Below are positions 44,989 through 53,435 of a stretch of DNA of 64,000 bases, piece after piece. This DNA is from Anaerolineae bacterium UTCFX2 (lineage in GTDB: Bacteria; Chloroflexota; Anaerolineae; Anaerolineales; UBA4823). Below the pieces are notes generated by a model. The model made no database searches. It saw only the letters and a list, made by a program, of their open reading frames with translations, and had not been told where the DNA came from. Location of the stretch: positions 1 to 64,000 of the forward strand of contig MWTA01000027.1 in NCBI GenBank assembly GCA_002050125.1, given 5' to 3'. Made by a program: the position numbers and the translations under genes. Positions within the stretch are counted from its first letter, which is position 1; every line of letters starts with the position of its first letter.

Positions 44989-46320
44989 TTACAACAGGAG
45001 CTTCAACGGCTCCTCTAAATAATCAGCCAGAGCCTGCATAAAGCGGGCTGCCTCTGCTCCGTCGCTGACGCGGTGATCGACCGAGATGGTTGCTTTCATC
45101 CTCCAGCCAATCGTAAGGCTTTCGTGTTTTACGACTGGTACCTGGCGCGCTGAGCCAACCGCCAGGATTGCGGCTTCGGGCGGGTTGATAATCGCGCTGA
45201 AATTCTCTACGTCGAACATTCCCAGGTTGCTGATCGAGAAGGTAGAACCTTCGATGTCTTCAGGACGGACCTTGCCCTCGCGCGCCCGGGAAGCCAGCGT
45301 GCGCACCTCGACTGCGATCTGGCGCAGCGGTTTATGATCCGCATCGCGGCAAACGACCGTCAGCAAGCCGCCCTCGACTGCGACCGCGACGCCGATGTTG
45401 ACCGCGCCGTGCCGGATGACCTGGTCGTCGTTTTTCGAGGCGTTCAGGTTGGGAAATTGACGCAAGGCAAGCGCCACGCCCTTGACAATGAAATCATTGA
45501 CCGAAATCTTCTCATCCTCTTGGAGCATCGAATTGGCTTGTTGGCGCAGCGCCATCAGGGCATCCACGTCATATTCGTGCGTGATGTAAAAGTGGGGCGC
45601 CTGCTGCTTCGCTTCGACCATCCGCCGCCCGATCGCCAGGCGCAGCCGGTTGAGTGGAACGATCTCGTCGGCAGGGGTTTCTGCGCCAGAGAGTGTAGGC
45701 AGCGGCGCTAGAGGCGTCAGAGGCTTTACAGCTTTCTCGGCAAGCTGAGGGGCTGGTTCCCCTCTGGCTGGCGCTGACGCAGCCGCCTTTGCCAGCGCGG
45801 GCGCCTGTAAGTAAGCCATAATGTCTTTCTTGACAATTCGACCGCTCGGTCCTGAACCGGCGACTTGGCTGAGGTTGACCCTGGCGTCAGACGCCATGCG
45901 CCGGGCGATTGGCGAGGCGCGGACGCCCTCCGGAAGCCTGGCGTCTTCGGACGTTTCCGCCTCAGCGGCTGGGGCGGGCGCTGGAGCGGTCTCCGCGGCT
46001 TTCTCTTCGCTTGCAGGTTCGGTTTCTGGAAGGGTGATTGCCTGCGCTTCAGGCGATTCAGAGGCTTTTTTCACATCCTCGCCCGGCGCGGCAATGATCG
46101 CGATCGGTGAGTTGACCGGTACAATTGCGCCGGCTTCCACCAGGTGGCGGGCAACCACGCCTTCATAGTTTGATTCCACCTCGACTGTGGCTTTGTCGGT
46201 TTCGATTTCCGCCAGGACGCTCCCCTTCTCGACTTTCTCGCCCTCCTGGACCACCCATTTGATCAATGTGCCTTCCGCCATATCAAAGCCCAGCTTGGGC
46301 ATCTTGACGATTTCCGCCAT
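44989..46320 (-). CDS. pdhC: 2-Oxoacid (pyruvate) dehydrogenase E2, dihydrolipoamide acyltransferase
   Basis: Core acyltransferase of the complex, 443 aa. One lipoyl domain (1-80) with Lys43 in EIETDKATVEVES; an Ala/Pro/Glu linker; a peripheral-subunit-binding domain (about 128-165, RASPIARRMASDARVNLSQV); a second Ala/Pro linker; and the catalytic domain (about 205-443) ending with SVDHRVSDGAEAARF, whose His and Asp are catalytic. The ATG at 46320 overlaps the E1beta stop (TGATG) with AAGGAGGTG upstream. Substrate may be pyruvate, branched-chain 2-oxoacid or acetoin; pyruvate is assumed from gene order only. Confidence 0.92.
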   Translation of the reverse strand: MAEIVKMPKLGFDMAEGTLIKWVVQEGEKVEKGSVLAEIETDKATVEVESNYEGVVARHLVEAGAIVPVNSPIAIIAAPGEDVKKASESPEAQAITLPETEPASEEKAAETAPAPAPAAEAETSEDARLPEGVRASPIARRMASDARVNLSQVAGSGPSGRIVKKDIMAYLQAPALAKAAASAPARGEPAPQLAEKAVKPLTPLAPLPTLSGAETPADEIVPLNRLRLAIGRRMVEAKQQAPHFYITHEYDVDALMALRQQANSMLQEDEKISVNDFIVKGVALALRQFPNLNASKNDDQVIRHGAVNIGVAVAVEGGLLTVVCRDADHKPLRQIAVEVRTLASRAREGKVRPEDIEGSTFSISNLGMFDVENFSAIINPPEAAILAVGSARQVPVVKHESLTIGWRMKATISVDHRVSDGAEAARFMQALADYLEEPLKLLL

Positions 46321-47291
46321 CAAAGCACCTCCTTAACCGCCTGGACGACATCCTCCACCTGGGGCAGCGCGAGCTGTTCCAGGGTTCGATTGTAGGGAAG
46401 CGGGACTTCTTTTTGGGCTACGCGTTGAATGGGCGCGTCCACGTAATCGAAAGCCTCTTCGTAGATGCGCGCCGTCACCTCAGCCCCAACCCCGTAAGAG
46501 CGCCACCCTTCCTCAACAATCACGGCGCGATTGGTTTTACGAAAAGATTCCAGCACCGGCTCCATGTCGAGCGGTCGCAGCGTTCGCAAATCGATGATCT
46601 CGGCTTCGATGCCCATCCCGGAGAGTTGTTCGGCGGCTTTGCTCGAGGTTTCGAGCATTTTGCTGTAAGTCACAATGGTGACGTCTCGGCCTTCACGATG
46701 GACTTTAGATTTTCCGATCGGGGTGATGTAATCTCCGTCAGGCACCTCGGCGCGGGTCTGATACAGGGTGGCATGTTCGATGAAAAAGATCGGATCGTTG
46801 GAACGGATGGCTGATTTTAGCAAGCCTTTGGCGTCTTCCGGCGTTCCAGGCGCGACCACTTTGAGACCGGGAAAATGGGCAAAGATAGCATCGGGGGTTT
46901 GGGAGTGGGTCGCGCCAAGCTGCCGGCCTCCGCCGCCAACCGTTCGAATGACCAGCGGGAGTATCAGTTGGCCCCCAAACATGTAGTGCAGTTTGGCAGC
47001 CTGATTGACGATGTGATCCATGGCAGAAAAGGCGAAGTTGATCGTCATGATTTCGGCGATCGGGCGCAGACCGGTGAGCGCGGAGCCGATCGCGGCGCCT
47101 ACAATGGTCGATTCTGAAATCGGGGTATCGCGCACGCGCTTTTCGCCAAAATGGTCATAAAAGCCCTTGGTAACGGCATAAGAGCCGCCCCAAACACCAA
47201 CTTCCTCGCCCAGGATAAAGACATCGGGATCGCGCTCCATCTCCTCCCACATTGCCTGGGAGATCGCTTCGCGCATTGTTATTCGGGTCAT
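46320..47291 (-). CDS. pdhB: 2-Oxoacid (pyruvate) dehydrogenase E1 beta subunit
   Basis: Transketolase-like half of the thiamine-diphosphate E1 enzyme; 323 aa. MREAISQAMWEEMERDPDVFILGEEVGVWGG is the family's N-terminal region (positions 5-35; cofactor Glu in LGEEVG), followed by SESTIVGAAIGSALTG and IFFIEHATLYQ; the C-terminal transketolase domain contains GIEAEIIDLRTLRPLD. Coupled to E2 by a TGATG overlap and 85 bp downstream of E1 alpha. Confidence 0.95.
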   Translation of the reverse strand: MTRITMREAISQAMWEEMERDPDVFILGEEVGVWGGSYAVTKGFYDHFGEKRVRDTPISESTIVGAAIGSALTGLRPIAEIMTINFAFSAMDHIVNQAAKLHYMFGGQLILPLVIRTVGGGGRQLGATHSQTPDAIFAHFPGLKVVAPGTPEDAKGLLKSAIRSNDPIFFIEHATLYQTRAEVPDGDYITPIGKSKVHREGRDVTIVTYSKMLETSSKAAEQLSGMGIEAEIIDLRTLRPLDMEPVLESFRKTNRAVIVEEGWRSYGVGAEVTARIYEEAFDYVDAPIQRVAQKEVPLPYNRTLEQLALPQVEDVVQAVKEVL

Positions 47292-47376
47292 GTTTTCTTC
47301 CTTATGAATTCAATATTCTCAGTATGTTCGATAAGTTCGGTTGTTCAAATGAATTTCAGCGAAATCAAGCGAGATT

Positions 47377-48336
47377 TCAATTGTCGACATAGATGTTCGT
47401 GAACAGCTCTTCGGGTGCAGGTTCAGGGCTGTTCTCGGCAAACTGGATGGCTGCCTTAACTTCATCGGCTGCTTTTTGATCAAGTTGATCCAGTTCTGCC
47501 GCGCTGGCGATCTTTTCTGACGTCAGATAATGGCGGAAAATCCCGATTGGGTCGTTTTCTTCCCACTGTTTTACTTCATCCTGCTTGCGGTAACGTTCGG
47601 GGTCGCCCATTGAGTGACCCTGGAAACGATAAGTTTCGATTTCCAAGAAGTACGGCCCTTTTCCGGCGCGGATTTCCGCGAGAATGCGTTCGGCAGCCTG
47701 GCGGACTTTCATAATGTTCATGCCATCCACGACCTCGTTTGGGATGCAATAGCCCTCGGCTTTCTGACGGATGTCCGAAACCGCAGAAGCCCGGTCAACC
47801 GCGGTGCCCATACCATACTGGTTGTTTTCGCAGACCCAGAGGACCGGGAGGTTCCAGACCTTCGAGAGGTTCAGCGCTTCGTGAAAATAGCCAATGTTCG
47901 TTGCGCCATCGCCAAACATACAGATGGTCACGCCATCCGTCTCCTGATATTGGTCGCCCAGCGCCAATCCGGCGGCAATCGGCAGGTGCGCCCCGACGAT
48001 TGCGTGACCGCCCCAGAAGTTCTTTTCGACATCAGCCATGTGCATCGAACCGCCTTTGCCTTTCGAAATTCCGGTCGCCTTGCCGAGCAGCTCAGCCATT
48101 ACCAAATCCGCCGAGACGCCGCAATTGATTGCCACTCCGTGGTCGCGGTAGGCGGTGATCACCCGGTCTTGCGGCAGACGCGCTGAGATCAGCCCGGTGC
48201 TGACCGCTTCCTGCCCGATGTAAAGGTGCAGGAACCCGCCAATCTTTCCTTCCTGATAGAGCGGAATTGCTGCTTCTTCGACGCGCCGGATCAACACCAT
48301 CTGGTAGTATAGATCTAAATATTCTTCTTTTTTCAT
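47377..48336 (-). CDS. pdhA: 2-Oxoacid (pyruvate) dehydrogenase E1 alpha subunit
   Basis: Binds thiamine diphosphate; 319 aa. GDG at 142-144 and Asn172 in CENNQYG are the ThDP/Mg motif. GQEAVSTGLI and YRDHGVAINCG near the N-terminus, KGGSMHMADVEKNFWGGHAIVG and the phosphorylation-loop-like YRFQGHSMGDPERYR complete it. First gene of E1alpha-E1beta-E2; no E3 (lipoamide dehydrogenase) follows, so E3 must come from elsewhere. A hairpin lies in its leader. Confidence 0.95.
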   Translation of the reverse strand: MKKEEYLDLYYQMVLIRRVEEAAIPLYQEGKIGGFLHLYIGQEAVSTGLISARLPQDRVITAYRDHGVAINCGVSADLVMAELLGKATGISKGKGGSMHMADVEKNFWGGHAIVGAHLPIAAGLALGDQYQETDGVTICMFGDGATNIGYFHEALNLSKVWNLPVLWVCENNQYGMGTAVDRASAVSDIRQKAEGYCIPNEVVDGMNIMKVRQAAERILAEIRAGKGPYFLEIETYRFQGHSMGDPERYRKQDEVKQWEENDPIGIFRHYLTSEKIASAAELDQLDQKAADEVKAAIQFAENSPEPAPEELFTNIYVDN

Positions 48337-48369
48337 GTTTCAGCCTCGATAATTTTGGTGGCACAGAGC

Positions 48370-48438
48370 GCGTCTGGCAGAACCAGACGCCGGCATCTGG
48401 TACTTTATTCCCTTCTGGTAAACCTTAAGATTTTACCA
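48370..48438 (-). promoter_or_regulatory. Promoter and leader hairpin of the pdh operon
   Basis: On the minus strand TGGTAAAAT (48438-48430) is an extended -10. The leader of about 85 nt contains a hairpin: GCGTCTGG (48370-48377), loop CAGAA, CCAGACGC (48383-48390). No T-run follows, so the hairpin is not a typical attenuator. Confidence 0.5.
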
Positions 48439-48502
48439 TCCTTTTGCAGTCCCCGTATTAAGCGTGTATATAAAAATAGCTTCAAATAGGAGGCGAGGGT
48501 TT

Positions 48503-50704
48503 TTATGGCGTGGACAAACCGGCGCACTCTTCCAGACCGCCCATCTGGCGCGGAAACTTGACGCCCCAATTGGCGATGAGCCAATCCTGCGGCAGCGGCT
48601 CAGACATGCCGACGCTGCCCGCTCGGAAGGAGATTTGACCGGTTCGCACATGGACGACGAGCGTTTCCAGCGGGTCCCCGCGCTCAACTGTTCCCACGAG
48701 CGCCAGCGATTCGCCGTCCGGGCTCCAGACCAGGCTGCCCGCCTCAGCCAGTGGTATAACCAGTTGGTATTCACCCAGGATGAGATCGATCAAGTAAATT
48801 CCGGTTGTGTTTTCATCGCTGGTTGTCACAAAGGCGGCAACCCTGCGGCTGTCGGAAGCAAAGGCGAAAGACTGTACATTCAACCCTGGGACGGGCACAT
48901 AGATCCTGGATGGGTCGCGCAAGTCCAACCAGCGCAGGTTTGCGTCCGGAATGGATGTGCCATCGGAGCCGGTGTTAAAAGCCAGCAGGTAGCGGTTCGG
49001 AGAGCGCTCGCAGCGCAGCATCCAGGGCAAGCCAAATGTCGTTTCAGCCAGCCGATACCCATCGGCAATGATCACCGCTGGAACGCGGGCTGTGTCAGCT
49101 TGAATGTTGGTCGCATCCAGGTTGTTTGGGAATTGAAACACAAGCTGGCTGGAAGCTGGATCGAAACCCGGAGGGGCGGGTTCGGTTCGAGGCGCCTGTC
49201 TTATGCTGGCTGTCAGCACCGGGGTCGGGGTGGGTTCTATAACTCGATTGCTTGCCGCGGGGTTGTTGGGCGGTGAGGCGCCGACATTGCGCATCTCGGT
49301 GGATAAATGCGCCGGCGGAAAATTTTGGTCATATTGTATTTCGATGACGATGCTGTCGCTGATGAGCAGAGAAAAATCCGCGCCGCCGAAAATCTGGCTG
49401 CGCAGGATCAACCCTGTCCGGCTGTCGATCCACAGGCGCGCTTCGCGCTGACCGAATTCGTTGAACCAATCCACGATCAGCGTACTGATGTTGAGAATTT
49501 GGCTGGTGTCATACGCGCGGAAGGCGCCCTTGCGCAACATCCAGGGGGATTCGCCCGGGAAAACCATTTGACGCAGGTTTTCGTTGCGTATCAATGTGGA
49601 GGGCGAAGGGCTGTCTTCGCTGGCGAGTGTGAGGTTGAGGAACGGGTTGGAATACGTGATGCGGTCTTCGGAAAAGGTGTGCACGCTGCTGGGCGGCTGT
49701 GAATGTAAGCCGAAGAGTTCGATGGATTGGTCCGGGAGCGAGATCCAGGCTTGAGAGCGATAAATGCGCGGGGCGCCGAAATAACCCGCCGGACCGTAGT
49801 TGCTGGTCTGCACGTCGATCCACAGCGTGCGCCATAACTGGTCGCTTTCATGCAGCCGCAGCGAGATTTCCTCCGGTTTGGAGAACCAGAACAAGGGCAC
49901 AGCCCGGCGGATTTGCACAAGCGGAGCAGGGCGGGTTGCTGCCGGTGCAGCTTGAAAACGCCTCAGCAGATCCGCGCCAAACAACAGGAGTGAACTCGAC
50001 AGGCAAAGGATCACCAGCAGCACGCTTAAAATCGCAAATAAAATGGGCAGGCTAATCCGCTCGGTCCGGGCTGCTGCGGTTTGAGGCGCTGCCTGACGCG
50101 CCCGGTCAATCCATTCGCTCACCTCAGCCGCAGTCAGGTTGGCGGTTTCGAACCTTCTCCGCAGCGAAGCTTCGATCCCTTCCCGGTCTGCCGGTAAATC
50201 TCCGAACGCGGTTCTGAATTGCCGTTCGAAGATCGAGAGTTGGGTTCGGACCGCGCTGGCGTTCACCTTAAGCAAACGCGCGCAATCCTCAGCGCTCCAA
50301 CCAAGCGCGTAAAAGGTTGCACAAAGCAGCCGTTCGCGTTCGTCGTAGGAAACCAGAGACCGCCACAATCTCGAATCCACCTCATTGGATGGTTTCAACT
50401 CGTTTATGGGCGCCAGGCGTTTCAGAGGGCGGCTGTCCTTGATGATCCGCTGGTAAATCCACGGCAGGCTGGGCGCTGCGCGCGTTTGAAGTGCGCGTTG
50501 GATTGTCCTTTCAATTGTGGACTGGAGAGCCTGCAGGGCTAGATTTCGATTATCGATGATGGCGTAGCCGATTGTGAACAGCTCTGAAGCGTGCTCGCGC
50601 AACAGCAGTTCCGCCGCGGCAAGGAACTGCGTTTCGGGCATGGCCTCTGAGTTATCTGGGTCTACGCTTTGGCGAGGTTTGTCAGACATATACCCACTGC
50701 TCAC
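48503..50704 (-). CDS. Membrane-anchored ECF-sigma-like / TolB beta-propeller fusion (copy 1)
   Basis: 733 aa, function unknown. Cytoplasmic part: a sigma region-2-like segment (about 30-95) and a region-4-like helix-turn-helix (about 120-168; DERERLLCATFYALGWSAED...). One TM helix (about 218-245). Extracytoplasmic: a LolA/RseB-like domain (about 290-470; LWIDSRTGLILRSQIFG) and, after a Pro/Thr linker, a TolB/WD40-like propeller (about 510-733; LVWSPDGESLALVG). It could be a tethered transcription regulator sensing the envelope, or a sigma relict used only as an anchor. GTG start overlaps the stop of the upstream paralogue; an in-frame ATG at 50689 is an alternative. The paralogue carries a LysM that this copy lacks. 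Confidence 0.75.
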   Translation of the reverse strand: MSSGYMSDKPRQSVDPDNSEAMPETQFLAAAELLLREHASELFTIGYAIIDNRNLALQALQSTIERTIQRALQTRAAPSLPWIYQRIIKDSRPLKRLAPINELKPSNEVDSRLWRSLVSYDERERLLCATFYALGWSAEDCARLLKVNASAVRTQLSIFERQFRTAFGDLPADREGIEASLRRRFETANLTAAEVSEWIDRARQAAPQTAAARTERISLPILFAILSVLLVILCLSSSLLLFGADLLRRFQAAPAATRPAPLVQIRRAVPLFWFSKPEEISLRLHESDQLWRTLWIDVQTSNYGPAGYFGAPRIYRSQAWISLPDQSIELFGLHSQPPSSVHTFSEDRITYSNPFLNLTLASEDSPSPSTLIRNENLRQMVFPGESPWMLRKGAFRAYDTSQILNISTLIVDWFNEFGQREARLWIDSRTGLILRSQIFGGADFSLLISDSIVIEIQYDQNFPPAHLSTEMRNVGASPPNNPAASNRVIEPTPTPVLTASIRQAPRTEPAPPGFDPASSQLVFQFPNNLDATNIQADTARVPAVIIADGYRLAETTFGLPWMLRCERSPNRYLLAFNTGSDGTSIPDANLRWLDLRDPSRIYVPVPGLNVQSFAFASDSRRVAAFVTTSDENTTGIYLIDLILGEYQLVIPLAEAGSLVWSPDGESLALVGTVERGDPLETLVVHVRTGQISFRAGSVGMSEPLPQDWLIANWGVKFPRQMGGLEECAGLSTP

Positions 50705-53229
50705 GAAAGGGGCGGTTTTGAACAGGCATCCAGGTTGCCCATCTCAACTGGGAATTCTACCCCCCAGTCGAGCACAAGCCAATCCCCGGCGGAATGAGAA
50801 AGCAGGTCGAGAGGCGCATTATACGTGATCTGCTCGGTTTCTACATCGAAGATCGTGACGTTTTCGAGATACGTGTCAGGTGACGCGCGCGAGATCATTG
50901 CCAGCCTCTCGCCGTCTGGGCTCCAGACCAGGCTTTTTACATCGCCAATGGATAGAACGGGTTTGTTCTGGTGGGTTGCGAGATCGATAATGCTTAACGT
51001 GCCGTTCCCGTGCGCGCCAGGGCGGATGAAATAGGCGAGGCGCCGGCTGTCGGGGGAAAAAGCGAAATCAGTCACTCCCTGCTCAGAATTTGGCGAGGTG
51101 TAAGATTGGGCTGGATCGGCAAGGTTGAAGTAAATTAAAGGCTCTCGGGCGGCATTTTCTTCAGCAGGTATGCTCACGTAAGCCAGCCAATTCCCATCTG
51201 GAGAACGCTGGCAAAGCGTCTGCCAGGGATTGCCGAACAGAACCGGTCTCAGCGAATAACCGTCCGCGAGCAATTCGATGATTGTGGGCGGCGAATCCGG
51301 CGAATAGAAAGGCGGAAATTGAAACAACAACCGGCTTTGAGCCCGATCGAAATTTAGCGGCGCCGGCTCAGCATTAAATCGCACGTGCTTCGAATCGAGG
51401 CGTGGGGGCTGCTCCTGAATATCTGCCGGGGCGCCGGATGAGTCGCTGGCAAATCCGCCCCGCCAGGGCAGGCGCGCGTCAAAGAGACCTGGCGGCAGTT
51501 CGAAATCATAAGCGACTGATGCGACCTGAACTTCGAAAATCGGTCTCAGCTCTTCTCCTGGGTGAAAGATGATCCTTCGCAGGATCATCCCGCGGCTGTC
51601 GTCATACCAGATGCGATCGGTCTGCAAGCCCTCTTCGTTGAAGACCTCCAGGACAAGCGCCTGGACGCCAGCCTGTTCTTCGCGCCCCGATACGCTTATG
51701 CGGCTGTCCTCCAGAGAATACCTATCGAAAAGCGTTTGTTTCATGCGCAGCAGGATTCTGAAGGAAGGGCTGTTGGTTTCTGGAGTATCGCCCCATTCCG
51801 AAAACCAGGCAGGATTGGCTTGGGGGCGGGTAAATTGCCAGGAATTTCCTATCCGAAGCTCCACCGCTTGAGGGAGTTGACCCGCATAGCCAATCAAATC
51901 CAGCGATTGTTCTTGGCTCTCCCATACCTGCCCCTGGAAGACGCCTGGCGGACCGATATAGCTCAACGGGCCGTAATCGATGGCCCTGGCGTCAATCCAC
52001 AGTGTGTTGTATCTGCGTTCTTCCAGTGACAGGCGCTGGTGGACTAAATCGACGGGATAAGGATCCTCCAGAGGCAGGGCGGAAGCTTTTCGCGGACCTG
52101 GAGTCGGAGGAGGGCTGTTCACAGACGCCCAATGACCGGGCAATAGCAGGCGCTGACCGGCTTCAAGGATAACGTCATCCGGCAGGCGGTTAAGCTCCCG
52201 AAGAGAGTCTGGTGGGATGTTGAGCCTTTTTGCGAGATCTTCGAGGCGTTCTCCCGTCCGCTTAATGGTGTATTGACGGAATAAAGGCTGGTGCGGTTGT
52301 CCCGTGGATATTGGACCGATTGGATGATGTCTTGGTACGACGGTGATATTTTTATGGACGATTTTCGTGACCAATACCGTTTCCAGCGTCACGTTCGCGG
52401 GTTTAGGGGTTGCCTGGGTTTCGCCCAAGACATTCATCCCCCAGGCGATCCCCGCCCCAACCAGGATGATCAGCACAACCAAGCCGATTTCCAGCGCGGA
52501 AAACACGCCCCGGCGGCGGGTTTGCATTGCCCGCGTCCGGCGGTTGATCTGCGCCAGAATCCTTCCCTGGTCTGGTTGATTGAGACTAACCGGCAGCCAG
52601 CGCCTTTCGAGTGAGGCTTTCAGGGTTGCGGCAAACTCATCTGAAATGGGCGGTTGTTCGCGCCCCTCGATGGGTTGAGCTGAGCTCATTTCAACTTGCA
52701 GGGTTTTCTGAATCTCATGGATCGCGTCGGACACAGCTTCCGCGTTGTTGCCAGTCAACGCTTCGATCGTAGCGGGCTGCCAGTCCATGAGCAATCCCAA
52801 TATCAGAACCTGCCGCAAACTGGTTTCCAACCCATCCACAGCCAGCCAAATTTCCGCATCCACCTCGTTTTCGGGGAGTGTGTCTCCCAGCAGATTGAAA
52901 TTGGTCAAGAATGGAAGGGTAGAAACGAGCTTTCTGAGCCGCTCCAACGAATCGTGCGCGCTGGCGCACTCCTCCAGCGCCAGGCGATATAGCCATAGCT
53001 CGATGCCCTGTTGGGGGCGGTAGCGGTGCAACTCGAGCAATGCGCGGGCGAAGACCCTACCGGCGATTTGGCGGGCGGCGCGCCGGTTGTCGAGGGTGGC
53101 AAAAGCCAGGTGGAATACGCCCGGATAATACTCGCTGATCAGAGCTTCGAGCAGCGTCTCTTGTGAGACCTGCCCGCTCTGCAGCATCCACTCAAGATCC
53201 GGAGCGTAATCGGAGGTTGGGGTGTGCAT
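50701..53229 (-). CDS. Membrane-anchored ECF-sigma-like / LysM / TolB beta-propeller fusion (copy 2)
   Basis: 842 aa, upstream paralogue of the protein at 48503-50704. Sigma region-2-like part (about 25-95; YYPGVFHLAFATLDNRRAAR, WLYRLALEE) and region-4-like part (about 125-180). TM helix at about 244-266. Then LysM (about 318-364; RQYTIKRTGERLEDLAKRLN), the LolA/RseB-like domain (about 405-585; RIWYDDSRGMILRRIIFHPG) and the propeller (about 615-842; FAFSPDSRRLAYF, LVWSPDGERLAMI). Shared strings such as NTLWIDARAIDYGPLSYIGP versus RTLWIDVQTSNYGPAGYFGA show tandem duplication. The LysM suggests cell-wall contact. The two stop/start codons overlap (GTGA). Confidence 0.75.
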   Translation of the reverse strand: MHTPTSDYAPDLEWMLQSGQVSQETLLEALISEYYPGVFHLAFATLDNRRAARQIAGRVFARALLELHRYRPQQGIELWLYRLALEECASAHDSLERLRKLVSTLPFLTNFNLLGDTLPENEVDAEIWLAVDGLETSLRQVLILGLLMDWQPATIEALTGNNAEAVSDAIHEIQKTLQVEMSSAQPIEGREQPPISDEFAATLKASLERRWLPVSLNQPDQGRILAQINRRTRAMQTRRRGVFSALEIGLVVLIILVGAGIAWGMNVLGETQATPKPANVTLETVLVTKIVHKNITVVPRHHPIGPISTGQPHQPLFRQYTIKRTGERLEDLAKRLNIPPDSLRELNRLPDDVILEAGQRLLLPGHWASVNSPPPTPGPRKASALPLEDPYPVDLVHQRLSLEERRYNTLWIDARAIDYGPLSYIGPPGVFQGQVWESQEQSLDLIGYAGQLPQAVELRIGNSWQFTRPQANPAWFSEWGDTPETNSPSFRILLRMKQTLFDRYSLEDSRISVSGREEQAGVQALVLEVFNEEGLQTDRIWYDDSRGMILRRIIFHPGEELRPIFEVQVASVAYDFELPPGLFDARLPWRGGFASDSSGAPADIQEQPPRLDSKHVRFNAEPAPLNFDRAQSRLLFQFPPFYSPDSPPTIIELLADGYSLRPVLFGNPWQTLCQRSPDGNWLAYVSIPAEENAAREPLIYFNLADPAQSYTSPNSEQGVTDFAFSPDSRRLAYFIRPGAHGNGTLSIIDLATHQNKPVLSIGDVKSLVWSPDGERLAMISRASPDTYLENVTIFDVETEQITYNAPLDLLSHSAGDWLVLDWGVEFPVEMGNLDACSKPPLS

Positions 53230-53293
53230 TTAGAACGATTCTACCAACAATGTTCAAGCATTTGGGCGTTAAGAGCAGAGGATAGTTTTATTC

Positions 53294-53308
53294 GTATACG
53301 AGGTATAC
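53294..53308. promoter_or_regulatory. Palindromic site in the divergent region of the envelope module
   Basis: GTATAC-GAG-GTATAC lies in the 206-bp gap between the divergent fusion gene (53229) and propeller lipoprotein (53436). A TTGACA at 53332-53337 has no matching -10. The site could be a shared operator. Confidence 0.35.
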
Positions 53309-53435
53309 TGATTCTGATCGACGAAGAATCTTTGACAGGTGCTGACCGCCATCGGGAACTTCGCCCCGAGTTGCGGCGTCGTGGGAAAGGATCGTCCAGG
53401 AGAACCGAGGATCAATGAAAGGCGCAGGAGGTAGG

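Noticed and set aside
53224-53418. 64-codon plus-strand frame in the divergent gap before the propeller lipoprotein
   Set aside because: Overlaps the start of the fusion gene and the probable control region; no family features or convincing start.
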